9,034 nucleotides of DNA from JAJYZP01 sp049964535 (GCA_049964535.1 JBMFXG010000112.1:1-9034); one strand, 5' to 3'; positions 1 to 7,900 are shown, counted from the stretch's first letter. Program-made: numbers and translations. The notes: generated by a model from the letters alone, not told the origin.

Positions 1-773
1 GCATCCATGACGCCCGCTGTGATCACCTTCTCTCGTGCGTGACGGAGTTCAGCTAAGACGAAGGACTTCTCACCTTCCGATGGATCGGCGATACGGTGCA
101 GGGTTTCGCTCATAAGCTCAACACCTTCGATGTGAAAGCCTGCTGTATCGAGATAGGTTGAGAGCTTCCGACCAACTTCACGGTCTCCACCGAGACTCTG
201 CTGCAACTTGGTGATCGCCTCGTGCAGTTGAGCCATTGCTGACGAAGGAGGTGGATAGGTGAGGTACAGCGCATCGTCGTTGTCCTCTACACACAGGAGT
301 CCTCCTGGTTTGAGAACACGAAACAGCTCGTTACTCGCCATCATCGGTTCCGCGAGGTAGAGGTAGACCTCTCGAACAATAACGACATCGAAGGTGTCCG
401 ACTGATTTGGAAGATGACAGATATCGGCGACCTCGAAGGTGACTTTTGAACCCTTGACGAACTCGTCCAAAGCGGTGAGCGTCGACAAGATATCGGTCGC
501 CGTCTCGATGTAACTGGGATTGATGTCTGAGCCGGTAACAGAGACAGGTAGCTGTGTCGCTAGGTCGAAGGGGAGGATTCCAAAGCCGGTGCCGACGTCA
601 AGAACCTCCATATTGGGGGCTATCGGTAGTCGCCACAGGAGTGAGCGCCAAGCAAAATGTAGGTTAAGCGAGTAGGCGAACATCGCTTTACCGTCTTTCG
701 TCTCTGGGTATCCGGCGAGACTTCCCGCGATGATGGTATCTAATCGTTGCGCCTTAGCGGCGTTAAAGGTCAT
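1..773 (-). CDS. Class I SAM-dependent methyltransferase (C-terminus cut by window edge)
   Basis: The frame stays open from an ATG at 773 to the left edge, giving 257 residues with no stop, so the C-terminus is missing. It has the Rossmann-fold methyltransferase signature in order. Motif I is VLDVGTGFGILPFDLA, with GTGFG at residues 61-65. An acidic SAM-ribose loop, GSDINPSYIETA, follows at about 81-92. The adenine-side ADICHLP is at 116-122, then the DTFDVVIVREVYLYL strand at about 126-140, and LFRVLKPGGLLCVED at 150-164. The order fits the UbiE/Methyltransf_11 type. The start is chosen because AAGGAG lies four bases upstream. It sits 242 nt after guaB1 on the same strand, so it may be co-transcribed or have its own promoter. 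The substrate cannot be told: the central motifs are generic, and the N-terminal 50 residues, rich in Trp and Leu, match nothing I recognise. Sure of the fold, not of the role. Confidence 0.88.
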   Translation of the reverse strand, partial: MTFNAAKAQRLDTIIAGSLAGYPETKDGKAMFAYSLNLHFAWRSLLWRLPIAPNMEVLDVGTGFGILPFDLATQLPVSVTGSDINPSYIETATDILSTLTALDEFVKGSKVTFEVADICHLPNQSDTFDVVIVREVYLYLAEPMMASNELFRVLKPGGLLCVEDNDDALYLTYPPPSSAMAQLHEAITKLQQSLGGDREVGRKLSTYLDTAGFHIEGVELMSETLHRIADPSEGEKSFVLAELRHAREKVITAGVMD

Positions 774-777
774 GTTG

Positions 778-783
778 CTCCTT
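778..783 (-). promoter_or_regulatory. Ribosome binding site of the methyltransferase
   Basis: AAGGAG on the minus strand, four bases (CAAC) before the ATG at 773. It fixes the start of a gene that runs off the window. A small perfect hairpin, TCGAC-GAG-GTCGA at 810-822, lies about 27 bases further upstream. It may be incidental. Confidence 0.75.
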
Positions 784-909
784 GCCTCTCCTACCTTATC
801 GTGCCTTGCTCGACGAGGTCGATTGCTCTCAAATTTCTCGTGACAAGCTTTCCGCCGAGACGGGCGAGTCGGTGTTCGAAGAGGACTCTGGTAGCTGTGG
901 TGCCCTATC

Positions 910-983
910 CCACGTTGGAGACTTTAAGAAGGTTGGGGTCAGAGTACGGCGCAGGTACGAGTTGAGCGCGAGCTCCAACGTGG
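910..983. repeat. 11-bp perfect inverted repeat, 52-nt spacer
   Basis: CCACGTTGGAG at 910-920 and CTCCAACGTGG at 973-983 are exact reverse complements separated by 52 nt. Each arm is itself partly palindromic (CCA-CGT-TGG). The repeat lies in the 242-nt spacer between guaB1 and the methyltransferase. In RNA it could form an 11-bp stem with a long loop just after the guaB1 stop. In DNA it could be two copies of an operator in opposite orientation. No T-run follows either arm, so a classic intrinsic terminator is not supported. Confidence 0.55.
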
Positions 984-1015
984 TGTGATCTCTCGATGGC
1001 TCAGAAGGGTTCCTG

Positions 1016-2452
1016 TTACCAACCGGTCTGGGCTGGTCGTCCTTCTCGGTAGCCGGCGGCGCTTTGGACGCCGAATATTGCGCGTTGATAGAAGGATTCG
1101 AGATCGGTTGCGCCTGCGTAGGTGCAGGAGCTTCTGACACCTGCGACGATATGGTCGATGAGGTCTTCGACGCCTGGGCGCTCTGGATCGAGATAGATCC
1201 GGCCGGTTGAGATCCCCTCCTCGAAGAGGCTCTTTCGGGCCCGTTCGAAGGCGTCATCGGCGCTCGTTCGTGACCTGACGGCACGGGCCGAAGCCATACC
1301 GAAAGCGTCCTTATACGACCTTCCCTCCGCATCGCGTAGGAGGTCACCCGGTGACTCATAGGTTCCGACAAACCATGAGCCGATCATCACGTTCGATGCT
1401 CCAGCGGCGAGCGCAAGCGCAACGTCACGCGGATGTTTGACCCCGCCATCGGCCCAAACATGGACCCCGATCTCGCGACCAAACTCTGCACACTCGAGAA
1501 TGGATGAAAGTTGAGGTCGGCCGACTCCCGTCATCATCCTGGTGGTGCACATCGCCCCCGGTCCCACTCCGACCTTGATGATCGTGGCACCTGCCTCGGC
1601 AAGATCGGACACACCGCCTTTGGTTACGACGTTGCCCGCAGCGAGCGGAATTGCGGTGGTGAGTGAACGGATCGATGCGAGAGCGCTGAGCATTTTTTCT
1701 TGGTGGCCGTGGGCTGTGTCAAGAACCAAGAGGTCGATGCCGGCTTCGATGAGGGCCTCTGCTCGTCCATGGACATCGCCGTTGATGCCGAGGGCTGCAC
1801 CGACACGGAGACGCCCGTGCGCATCCGTGTTCGGCCGGTAGAGAGTCGAGCGCAGAGCTCCAATGCGCGTGATGAGACCGACGAGACGTCCTTCATCATC
1901 GACGGCTGGGGCAAGGCGGTGACGATCGTCGGTGAGGCGAAGGAATGCCGCTTGGGGATCGATGGTTGCAGGTAGGACGAGGAGATCGGTCGACATGACC
2001 TCGTGGAGCTGTGTGAACCGATCGACATCGGAGCAGTCTGAGACGGTGACGACTCCAACAGGATGGGAGTTCTCCGTGACGACGATCGCTCCATGGGAGC
2101 GTTTGTGAATGAGGCCGATCGCATCACCGACGGTTGCAGTTGGCGAGAGTGTCAGCGGAGTGTCGTGTTGGGTGTGGCGTTCTTTGACCCACTTGACTAC
2201 GTCTGCGACGACTGGGATGGGAATGTCTTGAGGAATGATCGCCAAACCACCACGGCGGGCTACGACTTCGGCCATTCTTCTACCGGCAACGGCCGTCATG
2301 TTGGACACGACGAGCGGTATGGTGGAGCCGGTACCGTCGCGTGAGGTGAGGTCCACATCAAAACGTGAGCTCACCGTGGAGTGCGACGGCACGAGAAATA
2401 CGTCGTCGAAGGTCAGGTCGTACGAAGGATGAGAACCTTGAAGAAACTGCAC
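1016..2452 (-). CDS. guaB1: GuaB1-family GMP reductase with CBS domain
   Basis: This 478-residue protein belongs to the IMPDH/GMPR superfamily and matches the actinobacterial GuaB1 group along its whole length, as I recall the mycobacterial sequence. GuaB1 reduces GMP to IMP and ammonia with NADPH, sending guanine nucleotides back to the purine branch point. The (beta/alpha)8 barrel opens with YDLTFDDVFLVP (11-22). A CBS pair is inserted at about 97-205, with GAIVVTENSHPVGVVT and LVGLITRIGALRSTLY. The cofactor-side DTAHGH is at 245-250. The catalytic loop GPGAMCTTRMMTGVGRPQ carries Cys302, and the barrel phosphate-site segment is ASNVMIGSWFVGTYESPGDLL. The loop reads MTGVG, closer to GMP reductases than to the IVAGVG of many IMP dehydrogenases. 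The start is GTG: family members begin at this position and an in-frame TAG lies 21 nt upstream. Automated annotation often calls this family IMP dehydrogenase. The CBS pair suggests control by purine nucleotides, as described for the mycobacterial enzyme. Confidence 0.93.
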   Translation of the reverse strand: MQFLQGSHPSYDLTFDDVFLVPSHSTVSSRFDVDLTSRDGTGSTIPLVVSNMTAVAGRRMAEVVARRGGLAIIPQDIPIPVVADVVKWVKERHTQHDTPLTLSPTATVGDAIGLIHKRSHGAIVVTENSHPVGVVTVSDCSDVDRFTQLHEVMSTDLLVLPATIDPQAAFLRLTDDRHRLAPAVDDEGRLVGLITRIGALRSTLYRPNTDAHGRLRVGAALGINGDVHGRAEALIEAGIDLLVLDTAHGHQEKMLSALASIRSLTTAIPLAAGNVVTKGGVSDLAEAGATIIKVGVGPGAMCTTRMMTGVGRPQLSSILECAEFGREIGVHVWADGGVKHPRDVALALAAGASNVMIGSWFVGTYESPGDLLRDAEGRSYKDAFGMASARAVRSRTSADDAFERARKSLFEEGISTGRIYLDPERPGVEDLIDHIVAGVRSSCTYAGATDLESFYQRAIFGVQSAAGYREGRPAQTGW

Positions 2453-2461
2453 GGATAGTGG

Positions 2462-2467
2462 AGTGTA
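2462..2467 (-). promoter_or_regulatory. Possible -10 box (TACACT) of guaB1
   Basis: TACACT fits the TANNNT pattern of actinobacterial -10 boxes and ends nine bases before the GTG start at 2452. Transcription would then begin within a few bases of the start codon. No GGAG-like Shine-Dalgarno sequence occurs in the 20 bases before the GTG, which fits a leaderless or nearly leaderless mRNA. I see no good -35 box at 16-18 bases. The call is based on one short motif. Confidence 0.35.
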
Positions 2468-2518
2468 GCCGCTCTAGAGGAAGCCTAGATAGCTTGGACA
2501 TCGCTGGTTGGCGGGGTC

Positions 2519-2631
2519 GACGAGGAAGGCGACATCAGAGGTGCATCTTCCTGTCATCGAAGAAAATGCCGACGACGGTTCGTTCGGCGAGAGATAGAAC
2601 TGCGCCTGAGACGAGGAAGGCGATCTTCCTC
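2519..2631. repeat. 14-nt direct repeat with GGAAG/CTTCC stem-loops
   Basis: GACGAGGAAGGCGA occurs at 2519-2532 and again at 2610-2623, 91 nt apart. The second copy is part of a perfect 7-bp hairpin, GAGGAAG (2613-2619), five-base loop, CTTCCTC (2625-2631). The first copy can pair AGGAAG (2523-2528) with CTTCCT (2547-2552) across an 18-nt loop. The two elements lie about 70 and 160 nt upstream of guaB1. They may be remnants of a local duplication, part of a leader structure if transcription starts further upstream, or binding sites. Confidence 0.45.
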
Positions 2632-2785
2632 TCTGTCCGAGCGTGCGAGAGATCAACGGACGGATACTCCTGATCTTCAGTTTGATCTCGTTGGGGATGG
2701 CTAAACGGTAGGGGAGCGCACGGCACAGTATGTCTACGCATCCTCTAAGAGAACTGAAGAGCATCTCATGACGATCTCGAGCGTG

Positions 2786-2800
2786 ACGAGCAAGGCTCGT
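2786..2800. repeat. Small perfect hairpin
   Basis: ACGAGC-AAG-GCTCGT forms a 6-bp perfect stem with a three-base loop. It has no T-run on either side and no adjacent gene end, so I assign no function. Confidence 0.3.
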
Positions 2801-3035
2801 AGACCGGCATCGTCTCGAATCAGTGCGGTGGGCTGAGCAGTGAGCTAGTGAACCGCTGCGGATCTGGTTTCGATGAGAGGTTGGCGAGACGACCAGAGGT
2901 CAGAAAGTAGTTCCAGATCTATCACTTCGGCATGGCTGGGCGCCGCGATCTCTTGGGGAGCGTGCCCGATGGGCTCAGCGGCGCAGCACGGTTCTTGGTG
3001 AGAGCGATCACCAGTGCGAGTGCATCTCGCCGCGT

Positions 3036-3317
3036 GCGATCGCTGGGAGTTACTATGAGGCGGGAGGAGTACTCGTTGACAAGGTACCTCGGTCCGAGTT
3101 TGGTCAGGAAGCGATCGTGGCAGCGCGGTGAACCATCGCACCTTCGCTTACTGATCTTGCATGCGATCGCTATCTCGTTCCTTGATAACACTGGTTGCGA
3201 GATCGGGTGATTGGAGGGCCTGTGCTGTTGATGCGCTTGTTGCCGTAGGCGTGTTCGAAGATTATGACGGAGGGCGATCGGGGTGTCGGCCGCTTACGTG
3301 TGGAACGTTGCGATCGC
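3036..3317. repeat. Cluster of three GCGATCGC palindromes
   Basis: The 8-bp palindrome GCGATCGC occurs at 3036-3043, 3163-3170 and 3310-3317, each preceded by T. Near copies at about 3110 (GCGATCGT) and 3272 (GCGATCGG) lie between them. The only other exact copy I found in the window is at 8524-8531 inside gltB. CGATCG hexamers are common throughout the window, so part of this is genome-wide word bias. The exact octamer is the same word as the core of cyanobacterial HIP1, but nothing else here suggests a cyanobacterium. Confidence 0.5.
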
Positions 3318-3370
3318 GTTGGTTGCGCTATCGGGCTCAGGTTCACGAACGATAGGAGCGACGGGCTTGA

Positions 3371-3416
3371 GATCTCTCTCATACGAGCGAGATCCGGGGT
3401 TGTAGGTCGTTACAAC
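3371..3416 (-). terminator. Possible terminator of gltBD: two adjacent hairpins
   Basis: Reading with transcription, the first hairpin, GTTGTA-ACGACC-TACAAC (3416-3399), begins 19 nt after the gltD stop. The second, GATCTCGCTC-GTAT-GAGAGAGATC (3394-3371), begins 41 nt after it. The first stem is 6 bp, perfect, with a six-base loop. The second is 10 bp with one mismatch and a four-base loop. Neither is followed by a T-run. Actinobacterial terminators often lack a U-tract, so the position is suggestive, but RNA stabilisation or chance are alternatives. Confidence 0.4.
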
Positions 3417-3435
3417 GTTGGACAGTACTCTGCGA

Positions 3436-4905
3436 TTACGAGACCCGAAGCGCTGCCGTGGTGGGCTGAATAGGTTCGGGAAGGTCGCTTCGGCCCATCA
3501 GATATCGGTCAACACTCGCCGCTGTCGAGCGCCCCTCGGCGATTGCCCAGACGATCAGTGACTGACCTCGTCTGCAGTCGCCGGTGGCGAATACTCCCGT
3601 AATGGAGGTCATCCAGGAGTCGTCAACGAGGATCGTGTCGTGAGCGGTTCGTTCCAGGGTCTTGTCTGGGTCGAGGAGAGTGAGCTCTGGTCCGGTAAAG
3701 CCGAGTGCAAGGAGTACGAGATCGGTCTCGATGATCTTCTCTGAGCCTGCAACGCTGCGGAAGGTTGGCCTTCCCTCCTCGGTGGTCACTTGCACTCTTT
3801 CGGTCCTGATCCCAGTCACATGATTGCGATCGTCGTAGAGGAAGGCGCTCGTAGCGATGGCGAACTCACGTTCACCACCTTCTTCGTGAGCGCTCGAGGT
3901 GCGGTAGATGAGTGGCCACGTCGGCCAGGGCGTCGTGTCTGGGCGTTGTTCGGGCGGCCGTTCCATGATTTCGATCTGGGTAACGGCTCGTGCACCTTGG
4001 CGATGCACCGTGCCGAGACAGTCAGCACCGGTGTCGCCTCCCCCGATGATGACCACTCTCTTGTCTTGTGCGCTGTAAGGGTGGTGTGCAAGCTGTCCCA
4101 GTGCGACCTCGTTGGCTAAGGGCAGAAACTCCATCGCCTGATAGATTCCCTGTGCCGATCGGCCGTCGATCGCAAGGTCGCGCGGGGTGGTAGATCCAAG
4201 AGCGAGCACTACTGCGTCAAAGCTCCGTACTAGCTCTTCGAGACTGATCGAGGCGCCGATGGTCACACCGGTCCTAAAGGCAACACCTTCGCTGGTGAGT
4301 TGGGAGAGTCGACGATCGAGGACCTCCTTTTCCATCTTGAACTCCGGAATACCGAAGCGGAGCAGCCCCCCAATGGCACTAGATCTCTCGAAGACCGTGA
4401 CCTCGTGACCGGCGCGTGCCAGCTGTTGGGCAGCGGCGAGACCAGCTGGTCCAGATCCGACAATAGCTACGGTCTTCCCGCTGTGGTGTTGAGCTATGAC
4501 CGGTTCGACTCGCCCTTGCGCAAATGCCGTCTCGATGATGGCCTTCTCGATGAGTTCAATGGAGACTGGGTGATCGTTGATCCCTAGCGTGCAGGCTGCT
4601 TCACACGGCGCTGGGCAGAGGCGGCCCGTGAACTCGGGGAAGTTATTGGTTGCGTGAAGTCGCTCGATCGCCTCCTGCATGTCGTCTTGACCCGTGAGAT
4701 CGTTCCACTCTGGTATGAGATTGCCGAGCGGACATCCATGGTGACAGAAGGGGATGCCACAGTCCATGCAGCGAGTTGCCTGTTGTTTAATCAGGTCGGA
4801 ATCGAGCGGTTCATAGACCTCCTTCCAGTCCAAGATCCGGAGTCCTACCGGTCTCCGTTGCGCTCCTTGGCGACCAAATTTGAGAAATCCTCTTGGGTCA
4901 GTCAT
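3436..4905 (-). CDS. gltD: Glutamate synthase (NADPH) small subunit
   Basis: This 489-residue protein is the beta subunit of bacterial GOGAT. It takes electrons from NADPH onto FAD and passes them through iron-sulfur clusters to the large subunit in the cytoplasm. The N-terminal cluster domain has CMDCGIPFCHHGC, with Cys46, 49, 54 and 58, and GRLCPAPCEAAC, with Cys97, 101 and 105. The FAD dinucleotide fold has GSGPAG at 150-155, followed by VTVFE. The NADPH fold has GGGDTG at 288-293. The C-terminal FAD contact GVFATGDCRRGQSLIVWAIAEGR closes the protein. All expected motifs are present and the length is normal. The ATG overlaps the end of gltB by eight bases and follows a perfect AGGAGG, so its translation is probably coupled to gltB. 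The segment LHATNNFPEFTGRLCPAPCE is typical of the GltD family and favours GltD over related flavoproteins such as the PreT or NfnB types. The gltB neighbour settles the call. Confidence 0.97.
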   Translation of the reverse strand: MTDPRGFLKFGRQGAQRRPVGLRILDWKEVYEPLDSDLIKQQATRCMDCGIPFCHHGCPLGNLIPEWNDLTGQDDMQEAIERLHATNNFPEFTGRLCPAPCEAACTLGINDHPVSIELIEKAIIETAFAQGRVEPVIAQHHSGKTVAIVGSGPAGLAAAQQLARAGHEVTVFERSSAIGGLLRFGIPEFKMEKEVLDRRLSQLTSEGVAFRTGVTIGASISLEELVRSFDAVVLALGSTTPRDLAIDGRSAQGIYQAMEFLPLANEVALGQLAHHPYSAQDKRVVIIGGGDTGADCLGTVHRQGARAVTQIEIMERPPEQRPDTTPWPTWPLIYRTSSAHEEGGEREFAIATSAFLYDDRNHVTGIRTERVQVTTEEGRPTFRSVAGSEKIIETDLVLLALGFTGPELTLLDPDKTLERTAHDTILVDDSWMTSITGVFATGDCRRGQSLIVWAIAEGRSTAASVDRYLMGRSDLPEPIQPTTAALRVS

Positions 4906-7900
4906 GGTGCCTCCTGTCAGCGAGAACGTTACTGCTCGTCGCTTGATGGTTCGAGGACTGTTCCAGGGCTATCTTGTAGTCCTTTGGAAAGATTTTGACG
5001 AATGCGCCAAAGCTATCGTCGAAGTTGTCAAGGATCTGTTTCGTAAGCGTCGAGTCGGTATATCGGTGGTGGTTGGTGAGGGCAAGGTGCAGGAAGGGTC
5101 GGTCCTCAGTCGTTGGTAGCTCGATATCGACCATGTCGAGGTTGACCAATCTCGAAGACCGGTGATCGGGATCGTAGAGGTAGGCGAGCCCCCCTGACAT
5201 GCCTGCACCGAAGTTCCGGCCAATTGCGCCGAGGACAACCACTCGACCTCCAGTCATGTACTCGCAGCCGTGATCCCCGATACCTTCAACAACTGCGAGA
5301 GCTCCGGAGTTTCGGACTGCGAAACGCTCTCCCACGAGTCCTCGGACGTACAGCTCACCAGAGGTTGCACCGTAGAGTAGGACGTTTCCCGCAATCACAT
5401 TGTCTTCGGCAGCAAAGGGAGAGTCGACCGGTGGTTGTAGAGTGATCCGACCCCCCGAGAGTCCCTTGCCGACATAGTCGTTTGCATCCCCGTAGAGATG
5501 GAGCGTGATGCCGCGTGGCAAGAATGCGCCGAGGCTCTGCCCGGCGGAGCCCTCGAGCGTCAAGGTAATTGTATCGTCAGAGAGCCCCTCTCCGCCGTGT
5601 CGACGGGTGAGTTCGGAGCCGAGCATCGTGCCGATGCTTCTATCGGTGTTACGAATCTTGAAGCGTGCTTGAACTGGGGTCTTTGTGCGGAGTGCATCCT
5701 CGCAGCGTGCAATAATCTCATTGTCGAGCGCTAGTTCGAGCCCATGGTCCTGTTTGGTTGTGCATCTCCGATCTTGACCCGGCCACGGTGTGACTGGAGT
5801 GAGCAGAGTTGAGAGGTCGATTCCCGCCGCCTTCCAGTGATCGATAGCCTCGAGTGTTTCGAGCAGATCGACCCTGCCGATCGCCTCTTCAAGGGAGTGG
5901 AGCCCGAGTTGAGCGAGGTACTCTCGGACCTCTTCTGCGATGAATTCGAAGAAGGTCTCAATGAACTCTGGCCTTCCGCTGAAGCGCTTACGAAGTTCTG
6001 GATTTTGCGTGGCGATTCCAACTGGACAGGTGTCGAGGTGACAGACGCGCATCATGATGCATCCGCTGACAACGAGGGGTGCGCTGGCGAAACCGAACTC
6101 TTCGGCGCCGAGCAGGGCCGCTATAATGACGTCTCGACCGGTCTTGAGCTGACCGTCTACTTGGACGGTGATGCGGTCTCGCAGACCATTGAGTAGGAGT
6201 GTTTGTTGCGTCTCAGCAAGTCCTAACTCCCACGGCGAACCGGCGTGCTTGAGCGAGGTAAGCGGACTAGCTCCGGTGCCTCCGTCACCACCGGAGATCA
6301 GAACGACGTCGGCGTGTGCTTTCGCTACGCCAGCGGCTACGGTGCCGACTCCGACCTGGGAGACGAGTTTGACGTGGACTCTCGCCCGGGGATTTGCAGA
6401 CTTGAGGTCGTAGATGAGCTGTGCGAGATCTTCAATGGAGTAGATGTCGTGATGAGGAGGTGGGGAGATGAGACCGACTCCCGGGGTGGAGTAACGGATC
6501 TTCGCTATCCACGGATATACCTTCTCACCGGGAAGCTGACCCCCTTCTCCGGGTTTGGCGCCTTGAGCCATCTTGATCTGAATGTCGTCGGCGTTGACGA
6601 GGTACTCCGAGGTCACGCCGAAGCGACCTGAGGCAACCTGTTTGATAGCGGATCGGCGCGAGTCTCCGTTCGCATCGGGGGTGTAACGCTCTGGATCTTC
6701 ACCGCCCTCGCCGGTGTTGGACTTTCCGCCGATTCGGTTCATGGCAATCGCGAGCGTCTCGTGCGCTTCCGGTGAGATCGATCCGTAGGACATTGCACCG
6801 GTGGAGAAGCGTTTGATAATCTCAGAGCCCGGCTCTACGTCGTCAAGCGTGATCGCCGTGGCCGACGAGGTTTTGAGAGTGAAGAGCCCACGTAACGTTG
6901 CGAGGCGTTCGCTCTGCTCATCTACGAGTCGCGTGTAGGAGCGGAAAAGATCGAAACGCTTCGTGCGAGTCGCGTGTTGGAGTCGGAAAACTGTCTCGGG
7001 GTTAAAGAGGTGGTATTCACCTTCTCTTCGCCACTGGTATTCGCCGCCGACCTCAAGCGTTCGATGTGCCCGTTCCTCGGGTCGATCGGGGTAGGCAGCT
7101 CTGTGACGGGCCGCTATCTCCTCAGCGATCACGTCGAGGTTTGCACCACCGATGCGAGACGAAGTACCGGGAAAGTACGCAGAGATCACATCGGGGTCGA
7201 GTCCAATTGCCTCGAAGACCTGCGCTCCTGTATACGAGGCAGTGGTCGAGATGCCCATTTTGGACATGACCTTGATGACGCCCTTGCATGCCGCCTTGAT
7301 GTAGTTGCGAATAGCTCGCTGTGGGGTTACTCCGCTGAGCTGTCCCTCGCGAATGAGGTCAACAATGGAGTCGAAGGCGAGGTACGGATTGATTGCGCCA
7401 GCACCGTAGCCAAGCAGTAGGGCCATGTGATGAATCTCTCGGGCATCTCCGGTCTCTACGACGAGACCAACTTTGGTTCTCGCTCGCTCGGCGATGAGGT
7501 GATGGTGGACTGACGCTACCGATAGGAGTGAAGGTATTGCTGCCATCGTTGCGCTTGCGTGCCGATCCGACAGGATAATAATGTTTGCTCCATGTGCTAT
7601 GGCATCAGAGACCTGGACATGAATCTTCTTAAGGGCGCTAGCGAGCCCAGGGCCACCATCGAGCACTGGGTAGTGGCAGTCAACGACGTGGGACGCAAAA
7701 CCTGGAGTCTCACCATCTTCGTTGATATACATCAGCTTCGCTAGGTCGTCATTGTCGATCAGCGGGTAGGGGAGGTGGATCTGGTGCAGCGATTCTGGAG
7801 AAGTATCGAGGAGGTTCGCCTCTGGTCCCAGCGTAGATCCCGATGCGGTCACGAGTTCTTCGCGAATTGCATCGAGAGGCGGATTCGTCACTTGTGCGAA

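Larger units (their letters stand above)
2453..3435. other. 983-nt gap without a supported gene
   Basis: Between the gltD stop and the guaB1 start no reading frame longer than about 100 codons exists on either strand, and none has a recognisable family. I found no tRNA T-arm or rRNA. Going with transcription (minus strand) it holds two hairpins after gltD (3371-3416), three GCGATCGC palindromes (3036-3317), a hairpin at 2786-2800, a pair of GGAAG/CTTCC stem-loops (2519-2631) and the guaB1 promoter region. Some minus-strand stretches read like protein in shifting frames: NEYSSRLIVTPSDR and DALALVIALTKN near 3080-2995, AEVIDLELLSDLW near 2926-2888, and IAFLVSGAVLSLAERTVVG near 2622-2566. This could be a decayed gene or chance. 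The guaB1 promoter must lie here unless transcription continues from gltD. Confidence 0.6.

Noticed and set aside
829..1371. 180-codon minus-strand frame overlapping the 3' end of guaB1 and the spacer
   Set aside because: It lies mostly in another frame of guaB1, is rich in Ser, Pro, Thr and Arg as out-of-frame readings are, and has no family likeness.
1624..2127. 167-codon minus-strand frame inside guaB1
   Set aside because: Wholly contained in guaB1 in an alternative frame, with a composition (many Ser, Arg) typical of a shadow.
2932..3210. 92-codon plus-strand frame in the gap between gltD and guaB1
   Set aside because: No recognisable domain and no convincing Shine-Dalgarno. Frames of similar length exist on the opposite strand over the same bases.
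2453..3435. tRNA, riboswitch or small RNA gene in the gap
   Set aside because: No T-arm consensus, no cloverleaf and no riboswitch core that I recognise on either strand.
6245..6631. 128-codon plus-strand frame opposite the gltB FMN domain
   Set aside because: Antisense shadow of a strongly conserved coding region, with no ribosome site or family likeness.
6974..7420. 148-codon plus-strand frame opposite gltB
   Set aside because: Antisense to a conserved part of gltB. The open frame follows from gltB codon use, and no motif is seen.
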